The position numbers and the translations under genes were made by a program. A model generated the notes under the pieces. The model did not search any database. It was not told where the DNA came from and saw only the letters and a list, made by a program, of their open reading frames with translations. From Nicotiana tabacum (taxonomy: Eukaryota > Streptophyta > Magnoliopsida > Solanales > Solanaceae), in contig NC_134097.1 in assembly GCF_000715075.1 (NCBI RefSeq), positions 67,737,190 to 67,801,189 on the forward strand: 64,000 nt of DNA. The letters are read 5' to 3'. Positions 45,404 through 57,132 of this stretch are shown piece by piece. How positions within the stretch are numbered: position 1 is the stretch's first letter; each line of letters begins with the position of its first letter.

Positions 45404-47580
45404 GAGTCACTTGGGATATTTTATGATATCCCAAGTCATCGGTTTAAAATTCCGAGTCGAGGAAGTTGACTCTATTTACGGTCTGCGAACCCAGAAATCC
45501 GGGTAAGGAATTTTGTTAACCCGGGAGAAGGTGTTAGGCATTCCCGAGTTCCGTGGTTCTAGCATGGTCACTTTGATCATACTTAGCTTATTAAATTGTC
45601 TAATTACTCATTTTAGAACCTATGTGCATTTGCCTCCTTTAATTAAAAAATTATCTTGAAACGGGTCACGCATACGTGTACCCATTTGCTTGGCACGTCA
45701 AAAATCATGTCACGCGAACGTGTCCACAATTAATAACGCTCTATTATTATTAAGAAAGTTTGGCCGAAGTTGTATGAATGCATACCCCGGTTTTGTTTTT
45801 AGAATTGTAATTATGTCATGCGGACGTGTACGCAACTACGATGGTATTTTAGACGTGCCTAAAGCAAACTACGAACATTTGTCATTTTTATATCTAGGTT
45901 ATGGAATTAATATGAGGACCATGTATGATTAAATCGTGGATGGCACACCTCGGACTATATGAATTAAATTTAATTTAGTGGCATATTAAAAATAATTTAT
46001 TATTAAGAAAAGTTTGATCGAAGTTGCGTGAACGCATACTCCGATTTATTTTTGAAAATCGTAACCATGTTACACAGACGCATATACAATCACGATAGGT
46101 ATATTAATAGCATGCCTAAAAGCATTTGTCTACGAATATAACAGGTGATAAATCCAAATCCTCGTTACTCTTTTCAGCCAATAATACATACTACATTGCC
46201 ATGATCAATTCCAACTCGACGACTAGTAAGCATGAATACCATACCCAATCTTCCAATTATCCAAATGAATCACTTTTTTTCACAGCCCAAAACGAAATAA
46301 ACAATGCAAAAGCATCACCACCCTCTACACCGTCCTACTTTTTAGCCTCACAAGAACATGAGTCATAAAAGCCAACTTCAATTAAACGCATTCAAAAAGC
46401 AATTAGACTCGAAATTACAACAAGAACTCCATTCAATATCAAAACACGCAAATCAAAATTAATCAAGGTTGAGACAAGAAACAAATTTAAAATATGAACT
46501 TGAACTTTCAATGAAACACAACTTCATTCACAATACTGTTTCGATGCTCAACTAACAGACACAGACTCGACAAAAAACATAGCAGCATCGTAACCTTGCC
46601 GGGATCTCGAACGAAACTAAACAGACCCAACTCGACTGGATTTGGGTAGAGATTTCGAGCTGATTTGCACTCTGGTCTGGTGTAATTTCAAGGAGTTTGG
46701 AGCTGGACTTACTGCTGGGTTCGAACTCTGCTTCGCCGGATTCAATGGAGGGTCACTAAAGCTATACGTTTTCCGGTGAGCTGGTGGTTCAGATGTGTTT
46801 TTGAGAGGAGGGGTCGGCGGAAGGGCTGGAGCTCTTAGACCCGCTCCCTGCTTCTTCTCTTGGTGAAGGTGAAATGCTTTTCCTAATGGTCCGTGGTTGC
46901 TGTAGCTGTGATTGACAAAGAAGAAGAAACAATGGTGATGCTGAAGGTTGAAGGAGACGATATCAGGAGTCATTCTTGGTGTTGAACGACGCTCTAGTCT
47001 GTTGTGTCTAGGTCTTAGAGTCTTGTATTGTTGGAATGAAGAAGAAGATCCAAAGGGGTTCTGATTTGCTGAAAACGGCGCTACTTATGTCTAGGTCCTA
47101 GGGGTCTAGATCTAGGTTTTTATTAAAGGAAGAAGGGTTTTTAGTGGGTTTAAAGGGTATTGGGCTTTAAATTAAGAATTTGGGTTAGGTCTATGTCTTG
47201 TTCGATCTTAATTTTGGTCTGAGAAAACTCCAAAAATTATTATTCAAAACCATAGCTAAATTCTTTTAATATAAGATAACTATACTACATGATGCAAAAA
47301 CAAATTCTAATTAATTAAACTAAACTATATTAAAACATAAAATTATTATATATTTTTTGCATTTTAAAAATTATATAAAGATAAAAAAATAAGGTACTAT
47401 TTTTGTATTTTTTTTTACTTTATGAAAGGTACATAAAATAAAATATTTTTGTAATTTTTATTTTTGTCACGAAATTAAAAGAGTCGAGATTAGTTGAAAT
47501 AACTATATTAAACCTAAACTAAACATTTACATGCTCAAATATGAAAAATCTTGGGGAGGGTAAAAAATCACATGTCTACA
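45404..47580 (-). repeat. 3' LTR of G, outer end missing (2177 bp)
   Basis: Collinear with 57228-59381 almost throughout; shared blocks include the TTGGGATATTTTATG start, the GGTGTTAGG region, repeated GTCAC(G/A)CG(A/G)ACGTGT phrases and the ending CATGTCTACA. The last 95 bp of the family terminus (TGTCACACCTCC onward) is absent at the left. Frames such as 46617-46973 are LTR leader sequence and have a diverged counterpart at 58383-58592. Confidence 0.9.
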
Positions 47581-47596
47581 ACTTCCCCTCTTTGAC
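47581..47596 (-). other. Polypurine tract of G
   Basis: The minus strand reads GTCAAAGAGGGGAAGT directly before the TGTAGACAT start of the 3' LTR. This proves the minus orientation of G. Confidence 0.85.
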
Positions 47597-48229
47597 TGGA
47601 AATACAAAGTATTTTCAGACAAAGAATGACTAGACAGATTTTTTGACCCGGCCCTTATTTGGAGAGACCGAAATTAAGAAAAAGTGGAATGTGACCGAGC
47701 CCTGGTATATGAGCTTCCTATATATCATTGGCTATAAAGAAATCAGGCCACGTGTAGTTCTGAAGTGAGTGAGATGATGGATTATACTGAGGTGGAGAGC
47801 CGATCGAGGTGCCGTTCCATCGAGGTTCCGGTTCGCAGTCCTGTTATTACATCAAAAATAAAAAAATAAAAAATACTAACTAAGCCTGTCAACTATGAGT
47901 TACAAGATTCCTATCTATAAGTCTTCTAAAGGTTAAACATGAGTCTTGAATGGTTCTTCATGTAGACTTTGGATTTGAACCTTGACGCTTGCTAGTTGCA
48001 GGTGCTAGTTCATTCTTCTTCTGCTTTTCGGATCAAAATCGGACATACCATGCTTGTAACTTAAGTCATGTCTTGAGCAGCTCACATCATTCATCAACTT
48101 CCGCATTTGGATTCACTTCTTGCCTTTTTTTTTTAATTCTGGATTGTGACTAACTTCCGTTGATCATCTCAGACTGTTGACTCGCATTCTTGTCGCGAGC
48201 TTCTTTTGTTGCTGACTTGAATTGCATTC

Positions 48230-48850
48230 TGAAGTGAATTCCCTTATTTTCCAGGTGTGTGCCTGATTGTCAAATTTTGAACTGTTTTCCTTCAAAACTT
48301 GAACCATTTTCCTTTGTTATCCAGGTGGGCGCTTGATTGCTGAACTTGAATTGTCCTCCTTGGAAACTACTTTCCCTTGAAACTTGAACTGTCTTTCCTT
48401 GTTCACCATGTGGGCGCCTGATAGCTGAACTTGAACTGTCTTCCTTCAAAACTACTTTTCCTTGAAACTTGAACTCTCTTCCCTTGTTCTCCAGGTGGCC
48501 GCCTGATTGCTGAACTTGAACTGTCTTCCTTCGGAACTGCTTTCCCTTGAAACTTGAACTGTCTTCCCTTGAAAATTGAATTGTCTTCCCTTATTGTCCA
48601 GGTGGGCTCCTGATTGCTGAAACTTTCTGTGTTCCTTCGGAACTGCTTTCCCTTGAAGCTTGAACTGTTTTCCCTTGAAACTTGAACTGTCTTCCCTTAT
48701 TCTCCAGGTGGGCGCCTGATTGCTAAAACTTTTTGTGTTCCCTCGGAACTGCTTTCTTTTGAAACTTGAACTGTCTTCCCTTGTTTTCCAGGTGGACGCC
48801 TAATTGCTGAAACTTTCTATGTTCCCTTGTTTTCAATGTGGGTTCCTGCA
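48230..48850. repeat. Irregular minisatellite around CCAGGTGGGCGCCTG
   Basis: About eight units share CCAGGTGGGCGCCTGATTGC followed by variable numbers of a CTTGAACTGTCTTCCCTTG-like subunit. Unit starts lie near 48251, 48321, 48402, 48491, 48599, 48704, 48788 and 48835, so lengths vary from about 50 to 110 bp. Variation comes from the number of the 20-bp subunits. Confidence 0.8.
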
Positions 48851-48989
48851 ATCAAAACAAACAAAACAAACAAAATTTTCTGCCCCAATTTGCACTAGGA
48901 AGATTTGTGAGTTGTTAGCAATATTGTAAACCACATATACTATTGATGTAATGATGAGAGTAAACTAAATACTAGACTAAGATGTGCGT

Positions 48990-50190
48990 CACCTATGTGT
49001 AAAACCAAAAAACTTTGACTAGCAAATGTGTATGCTAAAAATGAAACCTGAATGAACCAAACTAGGAAGTGCGTCTCTTTGGGGTGAAACTTGAATGAAC
49101 CAAACTAGGAAGTGCGTCTCCTGAAACAAAATATAACCTGACAGACCCAGACTAGGAAGTGCATCTCCAAGAGGTGAAACTTCAATAACTCAGACTAGGA
49201 AGTGTATCTCCTTAGGGTGAAATCTCAATTTAGGAAGTGCATCTCCTAAAACAAAAATATAACCTGAACTACCCAGACTAGGAAGTGCATCTCCTACGAA
49301 TGAACTCTCAATTTAGGAAGTGTGTCTTCTATGGGTGAAATTTCAATGACTCAAACTAGGAAGTGCGTCTCCGAGGAATGAACTTAAATGAACCAGTTAG
49401 GATGTGCGTCTCCTAGTGGTAAAATCTCAATTTAGGAAGTGAGTCTCCTAAAACAAAAATATAACCTGAAAGACCCAAACTAGGAAGTGCGTCTCCTAGG
49501 GGTGAAACATTAATGACTCAAACAAGGATGTGCGTCTCCTAAGAATGAACTGAAATAAACCAAACTAGGAAGTGCGTCTCCTAGTGGCAAAATCTCAATT
49601 TATGAAGTGTGTCTCCTAAAAGTATATCCTGAAAGACCCGAACTAGGAAGTGCGTCTCCTAGGGGTGAAACATCAATTTAGCAAGTGTGTCTCCTAAAAC
49701 AAAATATAACATGAAAGACCCAGACTAGGAGGTGCGTCTCCTAGGGGTGAAACTTTAATAACTCAAACTAGGAAGTGTTTCTCCTAGGAATGAATTTAAA
49801 CGACCAAAACTAGGAAGTGCGTCTCTTAACAAGTATAATCTGAAAGACCCCTACTAGGAAGTGCGTCTCCTGACGGGTAACACTTTAATGACTCCAACAA
49901 GGACGTGCGTCTACTAGGGATGAATTTAAATGACCAAGACTAGGAAGTGAGTCTCCTAGGGGTGGAATCTCGATTTACGAAGTGCGTCTCCTAGAGCAAA
50001 ATATAACTTGAAAGACTTAGACTAGGAAGTGCGTCTCCTAGGGGTAAAACCATTAGTGACTCAAACCCATATGATCCAAACTAGGAAGTGCATCTCCTAA
50101 GGGTAAAATCTCAATTTAGGAAGTGTGTCTACTACAACAAAATATAACTTGAAAACCCAGACTAGGAAGTGTTTCTCCTAGGGGTGATGT
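48990..50190. repeat. Long minisatellite with a palindromic core
   Basis: Over 1.2 kb the core CTAGGAAGTGCGTCTCCTAG recurs roughly 25 times with small changes. Spacers alternate, for example GGGTGAAAC-TCAATGACTCAAA and AACAAAATATAACCTGAAAGACCCAGA, so a higher-order unit exists. CTAGGA and TCCTAG form 6-bp inverted arms around an 8-base loop. It lies between the integrase remnant and the PPT, where Ogre elements often have tandem repeats. Confidence 0.9.
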
Positions 50191-50334
50191 GTGATCTTAT
50201 CAATAGCCTTTGCATAAGCGGAATTGGGGCATTACACCTGAAAATTTCAAGCTTCCAAGCTTTGATATGAACATCGCTTCCGTCTTTGTTTCAGACAAAG
50301 AAAACTTGTGAGTTTAAACATGGTGATTGGTTTT

Positions 50335-50867
50335 TGGCCTTGACTTTAAGGGCGATTGCTCTTTCACTTGCCATGATAACTTTGATTTCACCTTGAAAGA
50401 CATTGCTTGCTTATTGACTAGACACTTTCTCTGTCACCCTTATCACAGAAAATACCTCTGATCCGTTCAAACCTAACATCTTCTATCTATTGCATTTTGC
50501 TCATGAATCGACATTTACTGAACCTTTGTATTTCACATGAATCCCAAAACACGTTGATTTTTACCAACTCAGTGCGCTTGCTGTTCTTTCCTGACGTAGG
50601 CCACTGGCCTTGGCCTTGAGGTCTATTGCTCCTTCGCTTGCCATGATAACTTTAATTTCCACTTGGAAAATCTTGCTTGTTATTGGTTGACCACTTTCTC
50701 TGCCAAACTTATCACAGAAAATACCTTTGATCTGTTCAAACTCAATACCATCTACCCATTGCATTTTGCTCATGAATTGACTTTTACTAAACCTTTGAAT
50801 TTCACATGAATCCCAAAGCATACCGATTTTTATCCGTTTAGTGTGTATACTGCTCTTTCCTGACTTA
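50335..50867. repeat. Tandem duplication of about 260 bp
   Basis: Copy one is 50335-50596 and copy two 50610-50867, sharing CTTGCCATGATAACTTTRATTT, AGAAAATACC, GCATTTTGCTCATGAATYGAC and TTTCACATGAATCCCAAA phrases. They differ by roughly one base in ten by eye. The 176-codon minus-strand frame at 50561-51091 runs across copy two and has no known domain, so I do not call it a gene. Confidence 0.85.
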
Positions 50868-51977
50868 TGTCGCTTTGATATGCTAACCAGACTCTGCCTT
50901 GTGTAATTGGAAAGCTGGTAGCAGATTTTGAAGTTATTTCTCACTTGTTTTGACCAAATATACTCAAGAAGAGGAATCAAACAAGACAAAATGAACAGAG
51001 TAAAGGACAATGGAAAGAGATGATTCCTAATAAGAAAACTACAAAGTAGAAACTTATCAGACGTGGATACCAACTCTAATGACCATGACATCCACCTTTG
51101 GATTCAGTGGCATAATCTGTCAAGTAAATCTAATACTCAACTCTTGTTGTACCTCTTTTCCATGAAACTGGGCTTCAATGCTCCGATTATCCCATCTGAT
51201 TGACGATACTTATTCAACTTGTAGTGACCAAAGGATTTTCACCATCAAGCCTCTCTCATTTTGTTCTTTCTCTCAACTTTTCGTTGCCTTATGGTGTCTG
51301 TGAAGGTTTTCACCGATAAGACACTCTCATTTTTGTTTTCCTTGTGTAGCACAGAGTGTTACTCCTGATGCAAATCATACCTCTATCTTGCTCGACTTGG
51401 TACTCTCCAATATTGATCGAAAGGTCTTTCTTTGGACCGTAATATAGGCTTTGGATGGGGTTAAAAAAGAAAGGATAAAAGCTCAAAACAACTTGAATGG
51501 AATCACAATTACAACTTTTAGAATCAGATCTTTTACATAACCACAACTTCTGCCCCAGTTTCTTTGCCTGGAGGCTTTTGCATTTTTTTTTTGACGAGAC
51601 CAAACCATGAGGCTGCCTACGTATCCTTAAAAGGAATCAGGTCGAACGTAGTTCATGAAATAGGAATTGCTTTATTTTTGTACTTTTCTCTCTCTTTTTC
51701 TTTTCTCTTTTTTTTCTTTTGTCTTTTTTTTCTTTTCTTTCCTTTTCTTTACTCTTTTCCCATTTTCTTTCTCTTTTCCTCTTTTCTCTCTTTTTTTATT
51801 CTATATCCGTATTTTTAAACTCTGATCTGATTCCAATAGAGAGGTATGAAAGAAAATAAATAAGGCTTAAGGGGATAACAAAGGATAAAGAGTTTAGATA
51901 GCAGAATAAAATGCCTTCGTCATTCGGATCTTCAAAGCATGACAAATACAAAAAACACAACTAAATAAACAAAGAAA
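50868..51977. other. Non-coding 3' region of G with a pyrimidine tract
   Basis: No domain is seen. A nearly pure CT tract of about 150 bp occupies 51665-51810 on the plus strand. Just before it, at 51608-51656, is one of four dispersed copies of a motif containing TGCCTACGTATC. The phrase TTTTCACC(A/G)ATAAG with CTCTCATTTT recurs near 51240 and 51310. Confidence 0.6.
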
Positions 51978-52190
51978 TCATACATAGTATCTTTTCACTG
52001 CATCAGAATTGATAACCATATCCACAGATTTGCCTTCTACATCTGTTAAATACAAAGCACCATTGGACAACACTCTCGTTAACACGAACGACCCCTACAA
52101 ATTTGGGGAAAACTTGCCTTTAGCTTCAACCTGATGCGGCAGGATGCATTTCAATAGTGTTTCTTTATGTTCTATCTGCCCCATTTTCAC
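51978..52190 (-). pseudogene. Integrase C-terminal remnant of G
   Basis: The minus strand reads L-L-K-x-I-L-P-H-Q, E-A-K-G-K-F-S-P-N, a TAG at the conserved Trp (52095-52097), then R-V-L-S-N-G-A-L-Y-L-T-D and I-N-S-D-A-V-K-R-Y-Y-V, followed by TGA at 51978-51980. These residues are the tail of the integrase of Ogre/Tat elements. Nothing else of pol is recognisable between this and gag, so several kilobases were deleted. The natural pol stop is preserved. Confidence 0.8.
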
Positions 52191-52611
52191 ACAATTCGGG
52201 CTTGAATTGAACTCAAAATGCCTTTACTTATTTCCCTCCAATGTCCCTACCATCTTCAAAATTATTTCATTGCTTCATGATTAGACTAACTTTTAAGACC
52301 AGTCTAAGAATTATGCGTACATGCCATGTCACTAGAGTCAACTTGAAAAGAACTATCAAAGGAAAAGAGGACTAAACAAAAATTACTAGAAATAACAAAA
52401 AATAGAAAATTGCATTAGACAAACGGTAAAAGGGTTTGAACAACAAAACACACTGGGGTTACAACCCTGGAACAAATATAGATAATACTAAATGAGTTAC
52501 TAACACTAAAGAAACTAGACAAAATAAAGGATAGAAGGGTTTGAGTCACAAGACAATATCCGGAGGACAACCCTGAAATAACTCGGACAACAGAAATGAC
52601 AACAAAATAAA

Positions 52612-54475
52612 CTACCAAGACTCCTCCCTGCTTGCCAAGAGATGGAGCGTCTTTCCAATTACCAAGCACGTCATCTTAGCCATGGGATTCCACATCAATA
52701 TTGCCAAGACCATTAAAACCTTCATATCATTAACTTTAGTCAGCAGGTTCCCAAGAAGATTCGCATACTCCCTGTCACTGTCCTTGACCACAATTACCCC
52801 TTCTTGAATCATTTTTTCTATTTCTTTTTTCAAAGCACGACAATCTTCAATGATATGCCCTTGGACGTTAAAGTGGTACATGCATCGCACAGTAGGATCA
52901 AAACCTTTTGCATATGGGTTGGGAGTATAGCCGAGGAGCGGCTCAATCAGGCCAGAATGCTTTAACTTTTCAAACAAGATTGCGTCGGACTCCCCGATTG
53001 GCATGAAACTAGTTCTTTGCCTTTATTCCCCTCCCTGCCCCTGTTTTCTAGGGTTGTTGGGTGCTCAAAAATGTTGTGAAGTGACCTGATGGTTGGACAG
53101 ATGACCGGACATTGTTCGGAGGATAATACAAAAGTGGATTATGTGGAGCTCGGGGATAGGTTTGGTATTGGAATTGAGGCTGGGTATATTGGTGATGCGA
53201 ACCATTTGGACCATCTCCTAATCCTGAGACAACCATGGCAACATCATCATGTTCCTTCTTACCCAACAAGCTTCCTGTGTCGTTCTGTATTGCTTGTGTT
53301 GTGGCTTTTAAATCAGAATAACTCATGATCTTGCTCGTCATCAGCCCATCTTCTACCATTTTTCCCATTTTTACCACATCATTAAAAGGCCTACCCACAA
53401 CCAAGATCAAATTCCCAAAGTAAGTTGGCTCTTGAGCTTGAAGAAAGTACTCGACCATCTCTTTTTCTTCCATCGGGGGATTGACTTTGGCAGCTTGCTC
53501 TCTCCATCTGAGCCCGCATTCCCTAAAGCTTTCATTAGGCTTATTTTTCATATTGGTGAGGGACATACGACCAGGGACGATCTCTATATTATACTGGAAG
53601 TGCCGAGAAAAGGCATGAGCCATATCGTCCCATGTGTACCACCTGTTAGCGTCTTGGCGGGTGTACCACTCCAGAGCTGCCCCACTCAGACTCTGACTGA
53701 AATACGCCATCAATAGTTTGCCCTCCCTACTAGCGCCTCTCATATTACTACAATAACCTCTCAAATGGGCCACAGGATCTCCGTGCCCGTCATATAAATC
53801 AAACTTTGGCATCTTAAACCCAACAGGCAGTTGGACGTCAGGAAACAAGCACAAGTCTTTGTAAGCCATGCTCATCTGGCACCCTATCCCTTACATGTTT
53901 CTTAAAGACTACTCTAAGATTTTTATCTTCCTAGATATCTCATCTTGCTCCACTGTCTTAGCAGGCTTTTCAGTTTCACCGGGAGGCTCAAAATGAGGAG
54001 TGTGAGAATATGGATCCGAGACTTTGAAAGTTTGTTCTGGAGCATAGTGTTGGGCATCGGGGATTTTGAGCACAGTCTCGTTAGAGGATCAAGGAAAAGT
54101 AGCTGGAGGAGGAGCTACAAGAGCATGAGTGGACAAAGGAGGGGGATATGCGGTGGTTTTGGCGGGTAGAGTATGAAAAGGTTGTGGGAAGATATCAGCA
54201 TCAGTGGGAATCTGTATTTGTAATAGTGGTGGGATAGTTGCAGGGATTTTAGTGTAGTTAGTGGGGAATGAACGTGGAGGATGCCCCCTGATCCAAGACT
54301 GATACATATCTTCCATATGCTGTTTCAACATTTTGACCTCCCCTTTCAATTTAGACTCCGACTCCACAAACTCCCTCGACGGGTCAACAACTCTTGTGTC
54401 TAGGTCTTTGCTAGTCATGGCTACCTTGCTCTTTGACCTTGTGTTGTATGGAAGAGTTATCAGTTTAATAACCAC
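52612..54475 (-). pseudogene. Gag of G (Ogre type), nearly complete but broken
   Basis: The first open stretch (54475-54089, 128 codons) holds the N-terminal region with N-T-R-S-K-S-K and a proline-rich end. After stops near 53930-53890 the longest stretch (53875-53048, 275 codons) has the core: LCLFPDVQLPVGFKMPKFDL, G-H-G-D-P, L-S-G-A-A-L-E-W-Y, F-S-R-H-F-Q-Y-N, S-F-R-E-C and Y-F-L-Q-A. The third stretch (53004-52612) carries a zinc-knuckle variant C-x2-H-x5-H-x4-C at residues 41-55 and L-K-K-E-I. The sequence is that of Solanaceae Ogre gag. It would package element RNA; this copy would need few repairs compared with others in the window. Confidence 0.88.
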
Positions 54476-54499
54476 AAATCAACCACCCTTCTACTATAA

Positions 54500-57110
54500 T
54501 GAGGATAACAAAGAGGAACAAAATGAAGTCATCATGTTAGCGTTAGGGCATTTAACAGCTAAAAATACCACATTACGTGCAATGCACCTAGCAACAATTA
54601 ACGGTTCTAGAATGACTTCGAGGACCACAAGGTCACTTGGCATCATCCCAATTTTGTTCATTTCAATCTTCTCTTTTCTTTCTTTTCTAGTACTTCTTGG
54701 CTTGCTCATTTTCCTTCCCTTTTTTTCTTCTAAGTATCACTTCTTTTTTTCTCTCACTTCTCACATCCCAAAATTTCACCTCTCTTTTTCTCTTTTTTCT
54801 TTTAAGAATTTTTTATGTTTCCCTTTTTTTTCTTTTTCTTTTAAATAAATAAATAAATGATTCGATCGAACCCTATGTAGATTGCCTACGTATCATGTAG
54901 TTCGGGAAGATCGAAAATAAAGCAAACAAACTAACGTTCCCTTTTTCTTTTTCTTTTTTTCTTCTTTTTTACCTTAATGAATATACTGATGAGAAAAGAG
55001 AAATAAAAGGAGCAATTCCTTTTTTTTTTTGAATTTTCTAGACTTAATGTTCTATAGCCTATTCCAAACTCAAGCTTAACGAGCATATATTTGTTTTTCC
55101 TTAATTTATTTTTTTGAAACAGATACTCTATGAGAAATTATTAAGGAAAATAACCTAGACGAGAAAAATATTTTGATTCTTCTTTTTTTTAGGAAGGAAA
55201 TCTAAAGGATGAACCAAAGAAAAATATTTTGAATTTTTGTTTGATATCCTGAAAGAAAGATTTCGAACTAAGAAATGAAAAAGATAAAAAATATTTTTGG
55301 ATTTCAGTTTTGATTACCTAAGGGAGAAACTTTAAAGATAAACCAAAGATAAAGTATGTTATTTTTTTTCCTTCTATGTACAATGTCCTGAAGTTATAGT
55401 AAAAATAAAAAGTTTTTTTTTCTATTCATTTTTCATTAATTTCCCAAAGTAGAACCTCAAAAGAAAATCTTTTTGATTTTTGGAATTAATATCTTAAAGA
55501 AAACTTTTAAAGTGGTACTACAAGGAAATTCTTTTTTTTTTAAATTTTTAGTCTTAATATACTAAAAGAGATATAAAAATAATTTTTGTTTTAAGTTCTA
55601 GATATTAATTGCCTAAAGGAAAAACTGCCTTAATTGAATTTTTTTAATTCCTAGAATTAGTATTCTAAAGAAAACTTCTAAAAGAAATATAAAAATGCAA
55701 AATTTCTTTTTTTTATCTTTTTTTGTTTTTGGATTTTTGACTTGTAACACATTTCCAAATACCAAATAAGAAATACAATAACAAAAGACTCGGCAAACTT
55801 AACTAGACTATGACAAACTCTAATATCACCTAAAAGACTCGACATTACTGTACAAAACTAGAAGGTAAAATATGACATAATAGAAAAACAGACTCAAAAC
55901 ATATTAAATAACAAAAATCTCCTTAAGCAACTCCTGAATGAGAGATCCTGACTGGATGGTCCTGGGGCGTCTGTCATGCTCAAACTCCGATAAGTAAACC
56001 CACACTTGTATGAGAAAATTAAGATCAAATAAAGTTAAAGGCCTAGAACACTATATGAGACAATAACACTCCCTATTGAACGCATGCAAGATATAATTGA
56101 GACTATTTTTGCAAAATGGCTTATGTGGCCAAAAGGTAGCTAGAAGTGCAAAATTTGGTTAAGACCCTGCAAAGCCATGAACCTAAGATTCACTAGGAAG
56201 ACCGGACCCTATGTGAGTTGCCTACGTATCACGCCCCGAAAGGCGAGAATCAGGTATGTGTAGTTCGAGAAGATCGGATACATGCGAGAATTAAAAAAAA
56301 TAACCAATTTAGAGAAAATATATTTTGTCTTTTTTGAAAAATGATGAAACATGTAAACTCTTTTTGGATTTTCTTTCCCCCTATTTTTTTTTATTTTCGA
56401 AAAATGATGAAAAAGTACAAAATCTTTTTTTTTTGAATTTTCATGTTTTTTTTCCTTAACAAAATGTGACTGAGAACATAATTGAGCCCTACTTGCTTTA
56501 TTTTTCACACATTACCCTCTCTTTTTTTCTTTTTCATTTGCCCTCAACTATCATTGGTCCGCCAAATGACCCTTTTACCTTTGAAGAAATGCAACATGTA
56601 GCACGTATGATGCATCAAGATGGTCTGTTATTTTGGGTACACCTGTCCTAGACGGACTTAACCCCTGTGTTGAGTCCCCAAAGTCAAATGCACATGATGC
56701 AAACAAACGTTCCTACTAGGGATCCTGCATGAGACTGTTTTTTTAGGTTTAAAACCTGGGGTTGTGCTCTAGACCTGGCTTACATGAGCAAACAAATTGA
56801 GCCGAAAAGGGGGCAACGTACCGGGAGCTCTGAAGCCTACCCGGCCTTGTTGCTGGCCTAGCCGCATTCTATTTGGTATAACTTCTACAGAAAAAGTGGG
56901 CCACGCAAACGTGAGCACCATATTCAGAAGACTCAGAGAGGTGGCATAAGAAGACATTTATATACAATTCAAATAATATCAAAACGGTAAACATACATCA
57001 ATTAGCACAAAGGTTCACAAAATACAGTAATATTAACAATAAAAAAGCCAAGTAAAATCATATTAACAAGCTCGAATTCTGAACCCTGAACCAGAAGATC
57101 TGGGTTCTTG
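54500..57110. other. Long leader of G with pyrimidine tracts and repeated motif
   Basis: Between PBS and gag (minus orientation) lie 2.6 kb without a clear gene. Plus-strand pyrimidine tracts occur at 54670-54840 and 54940-54970, and the whole part 54990-55740 is A/T-rich with many CTTTTTT runs. Copies of the TGCCTACGTATC motif are at 54869-54913 and 56204-56279. A minus-strand frame at 54709-54494, directly before gag, has many basic residues but no domain I recognise. Confidence 0.55.
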
Positions 57111-57130
57111 TCCCCAGCAGAGTCTCCAAA
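57111..57130 (-). other. Primer binding site of G (tRNA-Arg type)
   Basis: The minus strand reads TTTGGAGACTCTGCTGGGGA two bases after the LTR end. It corresponds, with few changes, to the TGGCGACTC-GCTGGGGA site that Ogre elements use with tRNA-Arg. Confidence 0.82.
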
Positions 57131-57132
57131 GC

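Noticed and set aside
50561..51091. 176-codon minus-strand frame in G
   Set aside because: It crosses a tandem duplication and shows no retroelement or host domain. The position is the untranslated 3' part of the element, beyond the pol stop.
51564..51818. 84-codon frame rich in Phe, Leu and Ser that looks like a membrane protein
   Set aside because: It is the translation of a pyrimidine tract, where C/T codons give Phe, Leu and Ser by composition.
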